Counted from the first letter of the stretch, positions 26,982-36,191 are shown. The stretch: 48,179 nt of DNA from Chloroflexi bacterium UBA4733 (GCA_002404055.1 DHIZ01000381.1:5598-53776); one strand, 5' to 3'. Notes: generated from the letters alone by a model not told the origin. Numbers and translations: made by a program.

Positions 26982-28577
26982 ATGGGCCTGGACAGTGACG
27001 GCCTGCTGATCCCGCTGGCAACGGGCGTGCCCAACCTGGATCGCGTGCTCGGCGGCGGGTTGCCGCGCGGCGCGCTGGTGCTGGTGCTGGGTCCGCCGGG
27101 CAGCGGCAAGACGATTCTCTCCGGCCAGATCGCTTTTGCCGGCGCTCGCCGGGGTCGCCGCGCGCTGCTCCTCACTGCGCTGTCCGAGCCGACGAATAAG
27201 CTGGTGGCGCACCTGCGGAGCTACACCTTCTTCGCCGAGGAACTCCTGGGCGCCGTCGTGCAGGTCATTAGCTTGCAGGACGCCCTGGGGCGGGGGCTAC
27301 CGACGACCCAGCACGCCATCATTGATGAGGTGCGCCGCTCGCGGGCGGAGATCGTCGTGATCGACGGCTTTCGCGGCATCCGCGCCAGCCAGGATCAACC
27401 GGCGCGCGAGTTCCTGTACGACATCGGGACAACCCTGGGTTTGCAAGGTGCGACGACCGTCATCACCAGCGAAGCGGACCCGCGCGACCCGGCGTTCTTT
27501 CCAGAAGCCACGACCGCCGACGTCATCATCGGCCTCTACTTCGATCTTGTCGGCGTCCGGCAACGGCGGGGCCTGGAGGTGGTGAAGATGCGCGGCTCGG
27601 CGCCTCTGCCGGGCCGGCACGGTCTGACCCTCAGCTCGTCGGGAGCCACCGTGTACGCGCGGCTGGAGGCCCGTGTCCTGGAAGCCTCGCTCCAGGCGGG
27701 GTCATTGCTCAGTCTCGGTGGGCCGGCCAGCGCTGCCGAACTGACCGGCACGGTTCCTCCCTCGACAGAGCGAGCGGCCTTTGGGTTGGTGGAGCTGGAT
27801 ACCCTGCTCGGTGGTGGTCTGACCCGGCGGACCAGCACCATCGTGGCCGGCAGTCTCGGTGCAGGCAAGACGCTCCTCGGCGTTCACTTCGCGCTGGCCG
27901 GCATTCAGGCTGGCGAGGGCGTCGTCTACCTCGGCTTCCGGGAGACGGCGGAGCAACTGCAGCAGAAGGCTGATTCATTCGCGCTGGGGGGGCAATGGCG
28001 AGCGGCCTTAGAACCGGACGGCGGGCTGACCTTCCTGCGCTGGGAGCCAGTGGACCTGGATGCCGATATCGTGGCCGATCGCCTGCTGGACGCGCTGGAT
28101 CGAACAGGCGCGACACGCCTGCTGGTGGACAGTATCGCCGAGTTGGAACGTGCAGTGCGGCAGACCAGCGGCCCTGATCGCGTGTCGAACTACATGGCCG
28201 CCCTGCTGGCAACCTTACGCGCTCGCGGCGTGACGATGGTCGGCCTCTGGGAAGCGCCGAAACTTCTTGCGCCCGAACTGGACTTTACCGCCGATCCGGC
28301 GTCAGTTCTGGCCGAGAATGTGCTACTTATGCAACAGCTTAAATATCGTGGTGCGTTGCGACGGGTGCTCTCAGTGGTAAAAACACGCTTTTCTGCGCAT
28401 GACCCGGCGTTGCGGGAGTTTCGTATTGTGCCGCCGGATGGGATCCGGGTGCTGGGGCGTTTTGATACGGGCGTTGATGTGTTGGTAGGCATCGCCGAGC
28501 AGCAGGCGGGCCTGGTGGCGGACATGTCGGGAGAACCGCCGGCCGGCGCAAAGGGCACAGCTACAAGCGAGGGCTAA
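26982..28577 (+). CDS. Double-domain KaiC-like RecA-fold ATPase
   Basis: A 531-residue protein with two KaiC/RadA-type ATPase domains. Domain 1 begins TGVPNLDRVLGGGLPRG with Walker A at residues 37-44 (GPPGSGKT); domain 2 begins LVELDTLLGGGLTRR with Walker A at residues 290-297 (GSLGAGKT). Walker B-like stretches are EIVVIDGFRG and TRLLVDSIAEL. The phosphorylated Ser-Thr pair of cyanobacterial KaiC is not recognisable and there are no kaiA or kaiB genes, so a clock role is unlikely. Such proteins pair with histidine kinases and response regulators in signalling, which matches this context: the response regulator follows after two bases and a broken kinase is divergent. Confidence 0.88.
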   Translation: MGLDSDGLLIPLATGVPNLDRVLGGGLPRGALVLVLGPPGSGKTILSGQIAFAGARRGRRALLLTALSEPTNKLVAHLRSYTFFAEELLGAVVQVISLQDALGRGLPTTQHAIIDEVRRSRAEIVVIDGFRGIRASQDQPAREFLYDIGTTLGLQGATTVITSEADPRDPAFFPEATTADVIIGLYFDLVGVRQRRGLEVVKMRGSAPLPGRHGLTLSSSGATVYARLEARVLEASLQAGSLLSLGGPASAAELTGTVPPSTERAAFGLVELDTLLGGGLTRRTSTIVAGSLGAGKTLLGVHFALAGIQAGEGVVYLGFRETAEQLQQKADSFALGGQWRAALEPDGGLTFLRWEPVDLDADIVADRLLDALDRTGATRLLVDSIAELERAVRQTSGPDRVSNYMAALLATLRARGVTMVGLWEAPKLLAPELDFTADPASVLAENVLLMQQLKYRGALRRVLSVVKTRFSAHDPALREFRIVPPDGIRVLGRFDTGVDVLVGIAEQQAGLVADMSGEPPAGAKGTATSEG

Positions 28578-28579
28578 CT

Positions 28580-28960
28580 GTGGCAACAATCCTCGTTGCG
28601 GATGATGAGCGCGCCATCCGCTTGCTGCTGGAAATGATCCTCACGGACGCGGGGCACCGCGTGCTGTTCGCGGCCGACGGCCTTCAGGCGCTGGAGCGCA
28701 GCGAACGGGAGCGGCCAGACCTCGTCATCGCCGATGTCATGATGCCGGTGCTAGATGGAGCCACCCTCTGCCGCAGACTCAAAGCCGGCCCGCTGACTGC
28801 CAGCATCCCCGTGATCCTGATGAGCGCCGCCGCCGAGGCGACGGCCCATGCTGCCGGCGCCGATGCGTTTTTGCGCAAGCCCTTTGACGTGACCGAATTG
28901 GAGTTACTCGTCCATCACTTCCTCTCGACGCGCACCAACGACGATGCGGCGGGTTGCTAA
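28580..28960 (+). CDS. Single-domain response regulator (CheY-like receiver)
   Basis: A 126-residue receiver. The acidic pocket is Asp8-Asp9 (VADDE), phospho-acceptor Asp52 (VIADVMMP), switch Ser82 (LMSAA) and Lys100 (LRKPF). There is no output domain, so it acts by protein contact. GTG 28580 follows GAGGG and lies two bases after the KaiC-like stop, so the two are co-translated. It would be phosphorylated by a histidine kinase; the neighbouring kinase is broken, so the current partner may be elsewhere. Confidence 0.93.
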   Translation: MATILVADDERAIRLLLEMILTDAGHRVLFAADGLQALERSERERPDLVIADVMMPVLDGATLCRRLKAGPLTASIPVILMSAAAEATAHAAGADAFLRKPFDVTELELLVHHFLSTRTNDDAAGC

Positions 28961-29051
28961 GGCCACGCTGTCAATTGTCCCAGCGCGGTTGCATCTCCGG
29001 TGGTGTACCATAGCCCGAACCGTGAGGTCCACACGCATAGGAGGTACTGCT

Positions 29052-30056
29052 TTGACAGCCGAAGTGACACAGGTTGATGCTGCACCGGCGGCCGCTCGCC
29101 GCATGGCCGAAGCTGCTGACCGGTTCCTGGAGGCGCTCTCCACGGAGCAACGGGCCGTGGCGCAATTCCCCTTTACCGGTGACGAGCGCTACGTCTGGAA
29201 CTACACGCCGGTGCTGCGCAACGGGCTGCGCTTGAAAGATATGACGGTCGGCCAGCGGGGGGCTGCGCTGGCGCTGCTCGCCAGTGGCTTAAGCGCTCGT
29301 GGCGCCCAGCAAGCGCAGCAGATCATCGCTCTGGAGCCAATATTGAAGGAGGCTGAGGAACTGGAAGGCGTCACGAACACGTGGCGGCGTGACCCAGAAC
29401 TGTACTACTTCAGCATCTTCGGTGAGCCGGGTGGCGCGGCGCCCTGGGCTTGGCGCGCCGGCGGGCACCATCTGGGCATCCACTTCACCGTTGTCGGTGG
29501 CGAACTTGTCGCGCCGACGCCGCTCTTCTTCGGCTCCAACCCGGCGGAGGTGCGCCACGGCCCGTCGACCGGCCTGCGCGTGCTGGCCGCCGAAGAGGAT
29601 ATGGCGCGGGTGCTGCTCGGCAGCCTGGAGCCGGCGCAGCGCGCTGTCGCCATCGTCGATCCTGTGGCGCCCAGCGACATCCTCACCAAGAACTATCGCC
29701 AACTTGAACTCAATCTGCCGCCAAACGGCATTCGTTACGCCGCGCTCTCCGGTGAGCAGCGCGAGCACCTGGCGCGTCTGGTTCGCCACTACGTCGAGCG
29801 CGCCGCCGACGACCTCTCCGGCAACGCCTGGCAGCGAATCGCCCACGCCGGCCTGGAAGCCGTGACCTTCGCCTGGGCCGGACCGGAGGAGCGCGGTCAA
29901 GGCCATTATTACGCCATCAAAGGTACAACGTTCCTGGTCGAATACGACAATACCCAGAACGGCGCCAACCACGTCCACTCCGTCTGGCGCGACGCCGCCA
30001 ACGATTGGGGCGAGGATCTGCTGGCCACACACTACGCGGCGGCGCACGGTCACTAG
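29052..30056 (+). CDS. DUF3500 family protein
   Basis: A 334-residue protein with the typical DUF3500 segments: QRAVAQFPF near the start, ERYVWNYTPVLRNGLRLKDM, ELYYFSIFGEPG, GHHLGIHFTVVGG, TPLFFGSNPAEV, FAWAGPEERGQGHYYAIKGTTFLVEYDNTQNGANH (conserved Tyr/Asn/His) and HSVWRD. The family has no established function. The start is TTG 29052, chosen because AGGAGGT lies five or six bases upstream; no ATG is available. No secretion signal is visible, though homologues are often exported. It stands alone after the response regulator. Confidence 0.85.
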   Translation: MTAEVTQVDAAPAAARRMAEAADRFLEALSTEQRAVAQFPFTGDERYVWNYTPVLRNGLRLKDMTVGQRGAALALLASGLSARGAQQAQQIIALEPILKEAEELEGVTNTWRRDPELYYFSIFGEPGGAAPWAWRAGGHHLGIHFTVVGGELVAPTPLFFGSNPAEVRHGPSTGLRVLAAEEDMARVLLGSLEPAQRAVAIVDPVAPSDILTKNYRQLELNLPPNGIRYAALSGEQREHLARLVRHYVERAADDLSGNAWQRIAHAGLEAVTFAWAGPEERGQGHYYAIKGTTFLVEYDNTQNGANHVHSVWRDAANDWGEDLLATHYAAAHGH

Positions 30057-30163
30057 AGGTCGTGACGTTTCCAGCGGTGCGACTTGACCCTGATTCCTGC
30101 TCGCTTGCCTGGTAGCATTGGGAGCAAACACGTAGAGCTTCGCGGCGGAGGGAGTGAGGCAGT

Positions 30164-30742
30164 ATGGTGACGACGCTCGCACCAACCAGGCGCTACAGCA
30201 TCGACGATCTCGCTGATTTTCCAGACGACGGCAAACTGCGGGAGTTGGTCGACGGGCGGATCGTGGAGTGGGATGTGACATCGCGACGGCACGGCCTCCT
30301 GGAAGCTGAGTTGAGCCGAGTCATGGCCAACTTTGTCCGGGAGCACCGCCTCGGAAGCGTCGCCAACGGTGAGGTCATGGTGCGCATCCTGGGCAGCCGA
30401 CACGACGCGCGAGGCAGCGATATAGAGTTTACTCGGCGTGGCAGGCTAGCCGGGGATGACCTTGATGCTCCCGCCGTGCTGACAGTACCTGATCTGGTCG
30501 TGGAGGTGATTTCTCCCAACGACCGAGCGGACCGAGTTCTGGATAAGGTTCACGACTGGATGCGGACCGGTGTGCGCATACTTTGGTATGTCGACCCAGA
30601 GACCGGTCTGACCACGGTCTACGAGGGAGATCACGTCCGCCAGGTCGCAGCCGACGAGGCGCTCGATGGCGGCGACGTGCTGCCGGGTTTGACATTGCGC
30701 ATGCGGGATTTGCTGCGGGCGATTGCCGCGGATCAGGAGTAG
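30164..30742 (+). CDS. Uma2 family (DUF820) putative endonuclease
   Basis: A 192-residue PD-(D/E)XK-fold protein. Expected elements are visible: RELVDGRIVEWDVTSRRHG, ARGSDIEFTRRG (active-site Asp), VPDLVVEVISPNDR (Glu) and the KVHDWMRTGVRILWYVDPE block. Uma2 genes are abundant and multi-copy in Cyanobacteria and Chloroflexota; their role is unsettled. ATG 30164 has a GGAGTGAGG site upstream. A second, diverged copy is at 32753-33358. It is followed immediately by the inverted repeat at 30755-30874. Confidence 0.88.
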   Translation: MVTTLAPTRRYSIDDLADFPDDGKLRELVDGRIVEWDVTSRRHGLLEAELSRVMANFVREHRLGSVANGEVMVRILGSRHDARGSDIEFTRRGRLAGDDLDAPAVLTVPDLVVEVISPNDRADRVLDKVHDWMRTGVRILWYVDPETGLTTVYEGDHVRQVAADEALDGGDVLPGLTLRMRDLLRAIAADQE

Positions 30743-30754
30743 GGGGCCAGCGGC

Positions 30755-30874
30755 CCCGGCGACTGAAGTCGCGGCTACGAACGAGCGAAGTGGGTGCCCT
30801 CTGGGCCCTTCGCGGGCTAACGGAGTCCGCGCAGGCGGACTTGGCCTCCTGTAGCCGCGACTTCAGTCGCCGGG
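30755..30874. repeat. 24-bp inverted repeat (paired-hairpin element)
   Basis: Arms 30755-30778 and 30851-30874 are perfectly complementary and flank 72 bases. The arm contains GACTGAAGTCGCGGCTAC, which holds its own small palindrome GACTTCAGTC. The core has a further stem (GGAGTCCGC with GCGGACT). It lies between convergent genes and could terminate both, but the shape suggests a REP-doublet or MITE-like element. Confidence 0.75.
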
Positions 30875-30888
30875 AACGGCGTGTCGCC

Positions 30889-31590
30889 TTACCGCTGCCC
30901 CCGCTGCCGCTCGTACTCCGCCCGTATCGCCTCCGTTGGCGGGTAGTTGCCCAGCAGCGGCGCACCCGCTCGCACCCGCTCGCGGATGAACACTTCCAGT
31001 TGATCGTGCGGCAGCGCGTAGGCGACTGCTTCTGCTATCAGGGCTTCCGGTATCACCACCACGCCGTCGGGATCGCCGGCGAGGTAGTCGCCAGGGCGTA
31101 CTGCCGCACCGGCGCAACTGACGATGCCGTCCAGCTCCACGGCGGAGACGGCGCGACTCACTGCGGCAGCGTGTACATGGCGCACGTAAGTGGGGAGATT
31201 CAGTTCTTTGATCTGCCAGACGTCGCGCAGGCCGCCATCGACCACCAGACCGGCAGCGCCGCGCGCCTCAAGGCGGGCGCTCATAATGTCGCCGAAGATG
31301 CCGCCCTCGCTACTGCCGTGCGCGTCGACCACCAGCACCTCGCCGGCGCCGATGTGATCGATCGCCTTGCGGTGGGGGTTCTCCTCCCGGTTCGGGAAGA
31401 GGTCGGCCAGGTCCGGACGGACCGGCACAAAGCGCACAGTGCGCGCCCGCCCGACCAGGCGCAGGTCCTCACGCAGGCAGGTCAGGCCGCGTATGAAGAC
31501 GTGCTGGTAGCCCTTGCCGAACAGCCAGTGGGTGATGGTGGCCACTGAGCACTGGCGCAGTTGCGCAATGAGGGGGTCGCTGGAAGTCAT
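30889..31590 (-). CDS. RraA family protein (possible 4-hydroxy-4-methyl-2-oxoglutarate/carboxy-acid aldolase)
   Basis: A 233-residue RraA/MenG-fold protein. Recognisable parts are CSVATITHWLF, GEVLVVDAHGSSEGGIFGDIMSARLEARGAAGLVVDGGLRDV (the Gly-rich loop and the Arg-Asp pair used by HMG/CHA aldolases), and GDPDGVVVIPEAL. ATG 31590 follows AAGGAG at seven bases. It is the last gene of a catabolic operon, 26 bases after the enolase-superfamily dehydratase. The RDV motif fits a divalent-metal aldolase more than the RNase E inhibitor role, so it may split a keto-acid produced by its neighbours. The actual substrate is not known. Confidence 0.88.
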   Translation of the reverse strand: MTSSDPLIAQLRQCSVATITHWLFGKGYQHVFIRGLTCLREDLRLVGRARTVRFVPVRPDLADLFPNREENPHRKAIDHIGAGEVLVVDAHGSSEGGIFGDIMSARLEARGAAGLVVDGGLRDVWQIKELNLPTYVRHVHAAAVSRAVSAVELDGIVSCAGAAVRPGDYLAGDPDGVVVIPEALIAEAVAYALPHDQLEVFIRERVRAGAPLLGNYPPTEAIRAEYERQRGQR

Positions 31591-31616
31591 CCTGGCTCCT
31601 TATGTGTAGGTCGCTG

Positions 31617-32756
31617 TCACTCCGCCGCGAACAGTTCAGTGCCTGGTCGCAGGTGCTTGCGGACTCCTTCTTCGTTGATCTCCAGGCCGATGCCCGGCTT
31701 GTCTGTGAGCACCACGGCGCCATTCTGGATGACCGGTTGCTCTGCTATCACCAGGTCGTGCCAGTGCGGACGGTCGACCCAGTGCCACTCCAGCACCTGG
31801 AAGTTGGGGATGCTGGCGCAGACGTGGGCGCTGGCCATAGTACCGAGCGGACCGCAGACGTTGTGGGGCGAGAGCGGGATGTAGTAGGTCTCCGCCATGG
31901 CAGCGATCTTGCGACACTCGGAGAGGCCGCCGCACTTCGGGATATCCGGCATGATGATGTCGACAGCCTGCTGCTCCAGCAGGTCGCGGAAGCCCCAGCG
32001 CAGGTAGAGGTTCTCTCCGGCGCAGATGGGCACGGGGGAGTTGCGTTTGACCTCGCGCATGGCCGCCACATTCTCCGGCGGCACCGGCTCCTCCAGCCAC
32101 AGCAGGTTGAACGGCGCCATGGCCTGGGCCACCCGGATGCCGCTCTGCGTGTCGTAGCGCCCGTGCATGTCGATCGCCAGCTCGATATCGGGGCCGACGG
32201 CCTCGCGCACGGCTGCGACGCGCTCCACCATCTGGGCGACTTCGCCCGGCGGCGCCGACCAGTTCCAGCGGTCGAGGCGGTAGCGGCTCCTGGCATCATC
32301 GACGTCGAACTTCAGCGCGCCGAAGCCAAGGGCGACCACCTCCTTGGCGCGCTGGGCGTAGGAGGCGGGTGATTCGTCCCGCCCGGCGTGGCTGTCGCAA
32401 TAGAGGCGGATGCGGTCGCGGAACTTGCCGCCGAGCAACTGGTAGATGGGCAAGCCCAGCGCCTTGCCGGTCAGGTCCCAGAGGGCGATCTCGATGCCGG
32501 TCATCGCCGTCACCATGTTGCCGGCCAGCGCGCCGTCGAAGACGTGGGCGCGGCGCATCTTCTTCCAGAGCATGTCGACATTGAGCGGGTTCTCGCCGAT
32601 CACCAGTTGCTTCAAGTCGCGGATCAGCGCCGGACAGCCGGCGCCGCCGTGGATGCACTCGCCCGTCCCGGTCAGTCCCTCATCAGTGTAGATGCGCACG
32701 TAGGTCGAGTAGCCGTGGCCGTAGACCTCGGCAGTGCGGATATCGGTGACTTTCAT
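31617..32756 (-). CDS. Mandelate racemase/enolase-superfamily sugar-acid dehydratase (galactonate dehydratase-like)
   Basis: A 379-residue enolase-superfamily enzyme. The N-terminal capping domain (residues 1-120) is followed by a barrel with ALKFDVDD, IDMHGRY (metal Asp plus general-acid His), WLEEPVPPEN (Glu), CAGENLYLR (Glu) and LSPHNVCGPLG (base His). The Asp-x-His and late His pair matches acid-sugar dehydratases such as DgoD. Such enzymes remove water from an aldonate or uronate to give a 2-keto-3-deoxy acid. ATG 32756 overlaps the Uma2 stop by four bases. Upstream glycosidase-like and Gfo/Idh genes and the downstream RraA fit a sugar-acid pathway. The exact sugar cannot be read. Confidence 0.93.
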   Translation of the reverse strand: MKVTDIRTAEVYGHGYSTYVRIYTDEGLTGTGECIHGGAGCPALIRDLKQLVIGENPLNVDMLWKKMRRAHVFDGALAGNMVTAMTGIEIALWDLTGKALGLPIYQLLGGKFRDRIRLYCDSHAGRDESPASYAQRAKEVVALGFGALKFDVDDARSRYRLDRWNWSAPPGEVAQMVERVAAVREAVGPDIELAIDMHGRYDTQSGIRVAQAMAPFNLLWLEEPVPPENVAAMREVKRNSPVPICAGENLYLRWGFRDLLEQQAVDIIMPDIPKCGGLSECRKIAAMAETYYIPLSPHNVCGPLGTMASAHVCASIPNFQVLEWHWVDRPHWHDLVIAEQPVIQNGAVVLTDKPGIGLEINEEGVRKHLRPGTELFAAE

Positions 32757-33358
32757 GCTCTTACCGTCTCCAGGTTGCTACCAGATCCAGTCAAGACGCC
32801 GCTATCCTCGTAGAGCAGGTCCATTGACACTGTCAAGGGGACGCTCGCCAGGACGATGTCCTCGCCAGGAGCGTGGGCGGTGCGGCGCCACGCCTGGGAC
32901 TCTTCCCGTCGCCATACCTCGACTTCACGCTGTCGGGATTCGATGAGGACGTACTCGCGGAGGCTGGCGATCTGCTTGTACCCGTCAAACTTGTCGCCCC
33001 GGTCGTGCCGCGCCGTTGAGAAAGACAGCACTTCGATCACGAGCAGCGGATGATCGATCCAGACCTGCTCGGGTCGAATGTCGCTGGGGTCACAGGTCAC
33101 GGTGGCATCAGCATAGACATAATCTTCCACTGACTGGCGGATCTTTATATCTGAGTTGAGTACGCGGCAGCCACTGCCCCGGACGGCTACGCGCAATAGG
33201 GAGCAGATGTTGCCGGCAATGATGCTGTGCGCTTGCGTGCCGCCCGCCATCGCGTAGACCTGGCCGTCATGGTATTCGTGCTTGACGGTGCTGTGCTCTT
33301 CCATGTCGAGGTACTGCTCGACGGTCCAGATCGGGCCCTCCTGGGCTTGGGCGACCAT
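32753..33358 (-). CDS. Uma2 family (DUF820) putative endonuclease
   Basis: A 201-residue PD-(D/E)XK-fold protein with KHEYHDGQVYAMAGGTQAHSIIAGNI, YVYADATVTCDP (Asp), HPLLVIEVLS (Glu) and FDGYKQIASLREYVLI with the active-site Lys and Tyr. It is closer to cyanobacterial Uma2 proteins than the copy at 30164. ATG 33358 is chosen over 33394 because AAGGGAG lies five bases upstream. It sits inside a catabolic operon, 32 bases after the GH-like stop and overlapping the dehydratase start by ATGA. This is an odd location for a nuclease. Confidence 0.9.
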   Translation of the reverse strand: MVAQAQEGPIWTVEQYLDMEEHSTVKHEYHDGQVYAMAGGTQAHSIIAGNICSLLRVAVRGSGCRVLNSDIKIRQSVEDYVYADATVTCDPSDIRPEQVWIDHPLLVIEVLSFSTARHDRGDKFDGYKQIASLREYVLIESRQREVEVWRREESQAWRRTAHAPGEDIVLASVPLTVSMDLLYEDSGVLTGSGSNLETVRA

Positions 33359-33390
33359 GGCGACTCCCTTCTCTGCTGCGTCAGTGTACG

Positions 33391-36060
33391 TCACTGCCGC
33401 CGTGGGCGGACGAGCAGATAGGGTTGGTTTGCCAGGTCAGTGTCGAAGCCTGGTGACAGCGTGGTGGCGCCGTCGGCCATCTGGAACTCGACGTAATAGA
33501 GCAAGGGATAAGGCGACTGCGTGTAGTCGCCGGGAATCTCGCTGACAAAGCGGGTTGCGTTGCCGTTCTCCTGTTCTTCCATAGCTATGGTGACGAAGCG
33601 CTCGGCCTGGTTGGCGTGCCGGTAGTGCAGCCAGGCTGCTGCCGGACGCTCGTCACTGGCCGCGACTGTGACCACAATGCTGAGCGGGCCTCCGGGAAGG
33701 AAGTTCTCCGGCGGCTGATGCTCAGCCGCCACCGAGGGACGCTGTGCCAGCAGCGCGGCGCTGAACGTGATCGCTGGCTGGTGCAGATCGCCGCTCTGCT
33801 GGGGGACCACGGTGTTTGCCCGGTCCAGCGCAGCCTTCATGTCCTCAATGTCACCGTCGATTGCCGCCAGGCGGTCCGCCCAGTGGCCACGCAACTGCTG
33901 CTCTGGTCCAAAGGTGAGGTCCGGCTTGTAGGCGTCCTGCGTCAGCGCGACCACGTCCGCCCAGGCGGCGCGAGCGCGGTTGTACTGTGCGAGCGCTTCC
34001 CGGAGCGCCGCGCTGTCGCCGGTGCGCCGGAACAAGGTGTAGCCGATGGCTGCCCACAGCTTGGCAGCGAAGAAGCGGCCGAGGCCAACCTCGACGTGGA
34101 TGTCGATCACCCAGCGGCGGAACACCGGCGCCGGGGGGTTGCTGCTTATGCTTTCGGCCGCCAGCAGGTGTGTCGTGGCTGAGCCGGCCAGATCATTCAG
34201 CCAGCGGGCAACTTCCGCCGGTGAGTAACGACCGCTGGGCCGTTCGCTGAGGAGTTCGTCCACATACTCCTCTACGCTGGAAAAGAGCTCTGGATCGAGT
34301 GCGCTCACGGTGCCGAAGCGCCTTGGCACAGCCGTATCGCGGTAGGGGTGGGGCCGTGCCTCGTCGACGATCGGCATGTTGGTGTAGAGGTCGGGCCAGT
34401 ACACGTTGTTAGCGGCAGACGGGTGATGGGCGGTCGTCACCAGTGGCAGGATGCGGCTGGCGCTCGCCAGCGCCGCTTCCAGGGAGGTTGCGGCGGGCCC
34501 AAATTCGCGGCGGAGTTGCCGGCGCCAAGTCTCGGGGTCCGCGTCAGGGTTGTAGAGCAGGCGGCCCCACAGGCGGTAGGTGTAGCGGTACTTCTCCCAG
34601 GAGGCGCTGTCGCCATCGGGTCGCAGCGTGGCGTCCAGGTAGGGGTCGCGGCCGTCCGCCAGGCCGGAGCCGCGCCGGCCGGAGAAGGAGAGCGGCTCAA
34701 AGAGGTCGACACCCTGGCTGCCGCTGAAGCTGAAGGCGCGACTGTAGGCGGCGCCCGTCAGCGGGTCGCCCCAGAGCAGCAGGCGGTTCGTGCCCGGCCA
34801 GACGCGCCAGAGGATGCCGTAGGGGCGATCCTCCGTCAGCAGGTCGGCGTAGCCGTAGCGGGTGAAGCGGCGGGAGCCGGCGCTGAAGGCCATCAGCGTC
34901 GCGTGCTGGCCGGTGGCCGGTCCGGGCTGCTCCACGGCGCGAATATCCGCCTGGTGGTAGGGCAGGCCCATGTGTTCCGCCCAGAACTTGGGGGAAATGA
35001 CGACTGGTTGCTGCGTCTCCAACGCCACGTCGATCATGCCCTGGTCGATGCCTTTAGCGTGCATGTCGATCTCCATGCGCCGCCCGCAGTTGGCCACAGC
35101 AGAGAAGAGGGTGCGCCAGAAACCGTAACTCCCTTCCGGGATGCCGCTCTCGCCGTGGACGCGGAAGGTCAGGCCGTCAATATCGGGGCACGTTTGCAGC
35201 AGTTTGGCCAGGGCGTCCCGGCAGTACTCGGCGTGGTTCTCGGCCGTGAGTCCGCTCATGGGGTGGTTGACATCTGGACTATCCTGAAAGACATAGACAT
35301 GCGCCCAGAGGCCAAGCTGGAACTGCAGCCCGTGCCGTTTCGTTTCCGCGGCGATGAAGCGCAGCGTCTCCAGGTTGCGATCACGCTCCTCGTCCGTAAT
35401 GCCCACGGCGTACACGTCGTAGCCGGGTACGGAGAGGAGGAAAGGATAGGGGAAGTAGAAGTAGGAGTCGAGCATATTACGGGCAAAGTCGAAGCCGATA
35501 CCCAGCGCCAGGTGGAAGCGGTTGAAGCGCTGGGTGGCCAGCATGGCGAGGTATTCCGCCCAGAAGCGGCGGTCGTGGTACCAGCCCAGGTCCTCAATGT
35601 CGCTGGTGAAGAGGCGCATCATGCTGCGAATCTCGTTCGCCGGGCGCTCGGTGACCGCCAGTGTCTCGAAGACTGCATGGAGGGCAGCTTCGCCGCTTTC
35701 GGCATAGGCGGCGCGGTCGGCCAGTTCCAGCACGGCGTAGGTGAGGCCCCTGGCGTCGCTGCCGGTGGCGAGCAGCGTGGGCTGGCCGTCGATGGTCGTC
35801 GGGGCGATGGCGAGCGCTTCCGGCGCATCGGCCAGTTGCAGGCCGGCCGCCGAGAGCCCCTGCCTCCCAGGAGCAGACTGGCCACCGGTAATCAGGATGC
35901 GTTGACCGCCGCCGCTCCCGCTGAGGCTTCCCGGCCGTTGGACAGCGATGCCGAGGGCCGTCAGCGCTTGAGCGAGTTGGTCGGCCGCACAGGCAACCGA
36001 CTCCGTCGCGGCAGCCGGATCGTCGGCATCCAACACGATGAACACAGTTGTGGTCGCCAT
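33391..36060 (-). CDS. Large GH67/GH20-like putative glycosidase
   Basis: An 889-residue protein. Residues ~1-120 form an alpha/beta domain like the N-terminal domain of alpha-glucuronidases and hexosaminidases (TTVFIVLDADDPA, RILITGG, LLATGSDARGLTYAVLELAD). A TIM barrel follows (MMRLFTSDIEDLGWYHDRRFWAEYLAMLATQRFNRFHLALG, GLTFRVHGESGIPEG, MEIDMHAKG), then a long helical region and a beta-rich C-terminal tail. No signal peptide is seen. ATG 36060 has AGGAG nine bases upstream. The catalytic pair is not assignable; Glu in VHGESG is a candidate. It lies between Gfo/Idh (131 bases) and Uma2. An alpha-glucuronidase-like action on uronic-acid glycosides would fit the neighbouring dehydratase, but this is inference. 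Confidence 0.7.
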   Translation of the reverse strand: MATTTVFIVLDADDPAAATESVACAADQLAQALTALGIAVQRPGSLSGSGGGQRILITGGQSAPGRQGLSAAGLQLADAPEALAIAPTTIDGQPTLLATGSDARGLTYAVLELADRAAYAESGEAALHAVFETLAVTERPANEIRSMMRLFTSDIEDLGWYHDRRFWAEYLAMLATQRFNRFHLALGIGFDFARNMLDSYFYFPYPFLLSVPGYDVYAVGITDEERDRNLETLRFIAAETKRHGLQFQLGLWAHVYVFQDSPDVNHPMSGLTAENHAEYCRDALAKLLQTCPDIDGLTFRVHGESGIPEGSYGFWRTLFSAVANCGRRMEIDMHAKGIDQGMIDVALETQQPVVISPKFWAEHMGLPYHQADIRAVEQPGPATGQHATLMAFSAGSRRFTRYGYADLLTEDRPYGILWRVWPGTNRLLLWGDPLTGAAYSRAFSFSGSQGVDLFEPLSFSGRRGSGLADGRDPYLDATLRPDGDSASWEKYRYTYRLWGRLLYNPDADPETWRRQLRREFGPAATSLEAALASASRILPLVTTAHHPSAANNVYWPDLYTNMPIVDEARPHPYRDTAVPRRFGTVSALDPELFSSVEEYVDELLSERPSGRYSPAEVARWLNDLAGSATTHLLAAESISSNPPAPVFRRWVIDIHVEVGLGRFFAAKLWAAIGYTLFRRTGDSAALREALAQYNRARAAWADVVALTQDAYKPDLTFGPEQQLRGHWADRLAAIDGDIEDMKAALDRANTVVPQQSGDLHQPAITFSAALLAQRPSVAAEHQPPENFLPGGPLSIVVTVAASDERPAAAWLHYRHANQAERFVTIAMEEQENGNATRFVSEIPGDYTQSPYPLLYYVEFQMADGATTLSPGFDTDLANQPYLLVRPRRQ

Positions 36061-36191
36061 CACGTTCATCTCCTATCACGCCCTTCGCGGCGGTTGCAAC
36101 CATGTGTTTGCGCCGTGCGGGCGGTGCTCAGACCGGAACGGCCTCTCACCTCGTCGCCGCCTATTTGTAGGGCAAGGGCGAGCTTGTCCCC

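Noticed and set aside
26982..28577. Circadian clock KaiC
   Set aside because: No kaiA/kaiB, and the Ser-Thr phosphorylation pair is not seen; a signalling KaiC relative is the safer call.
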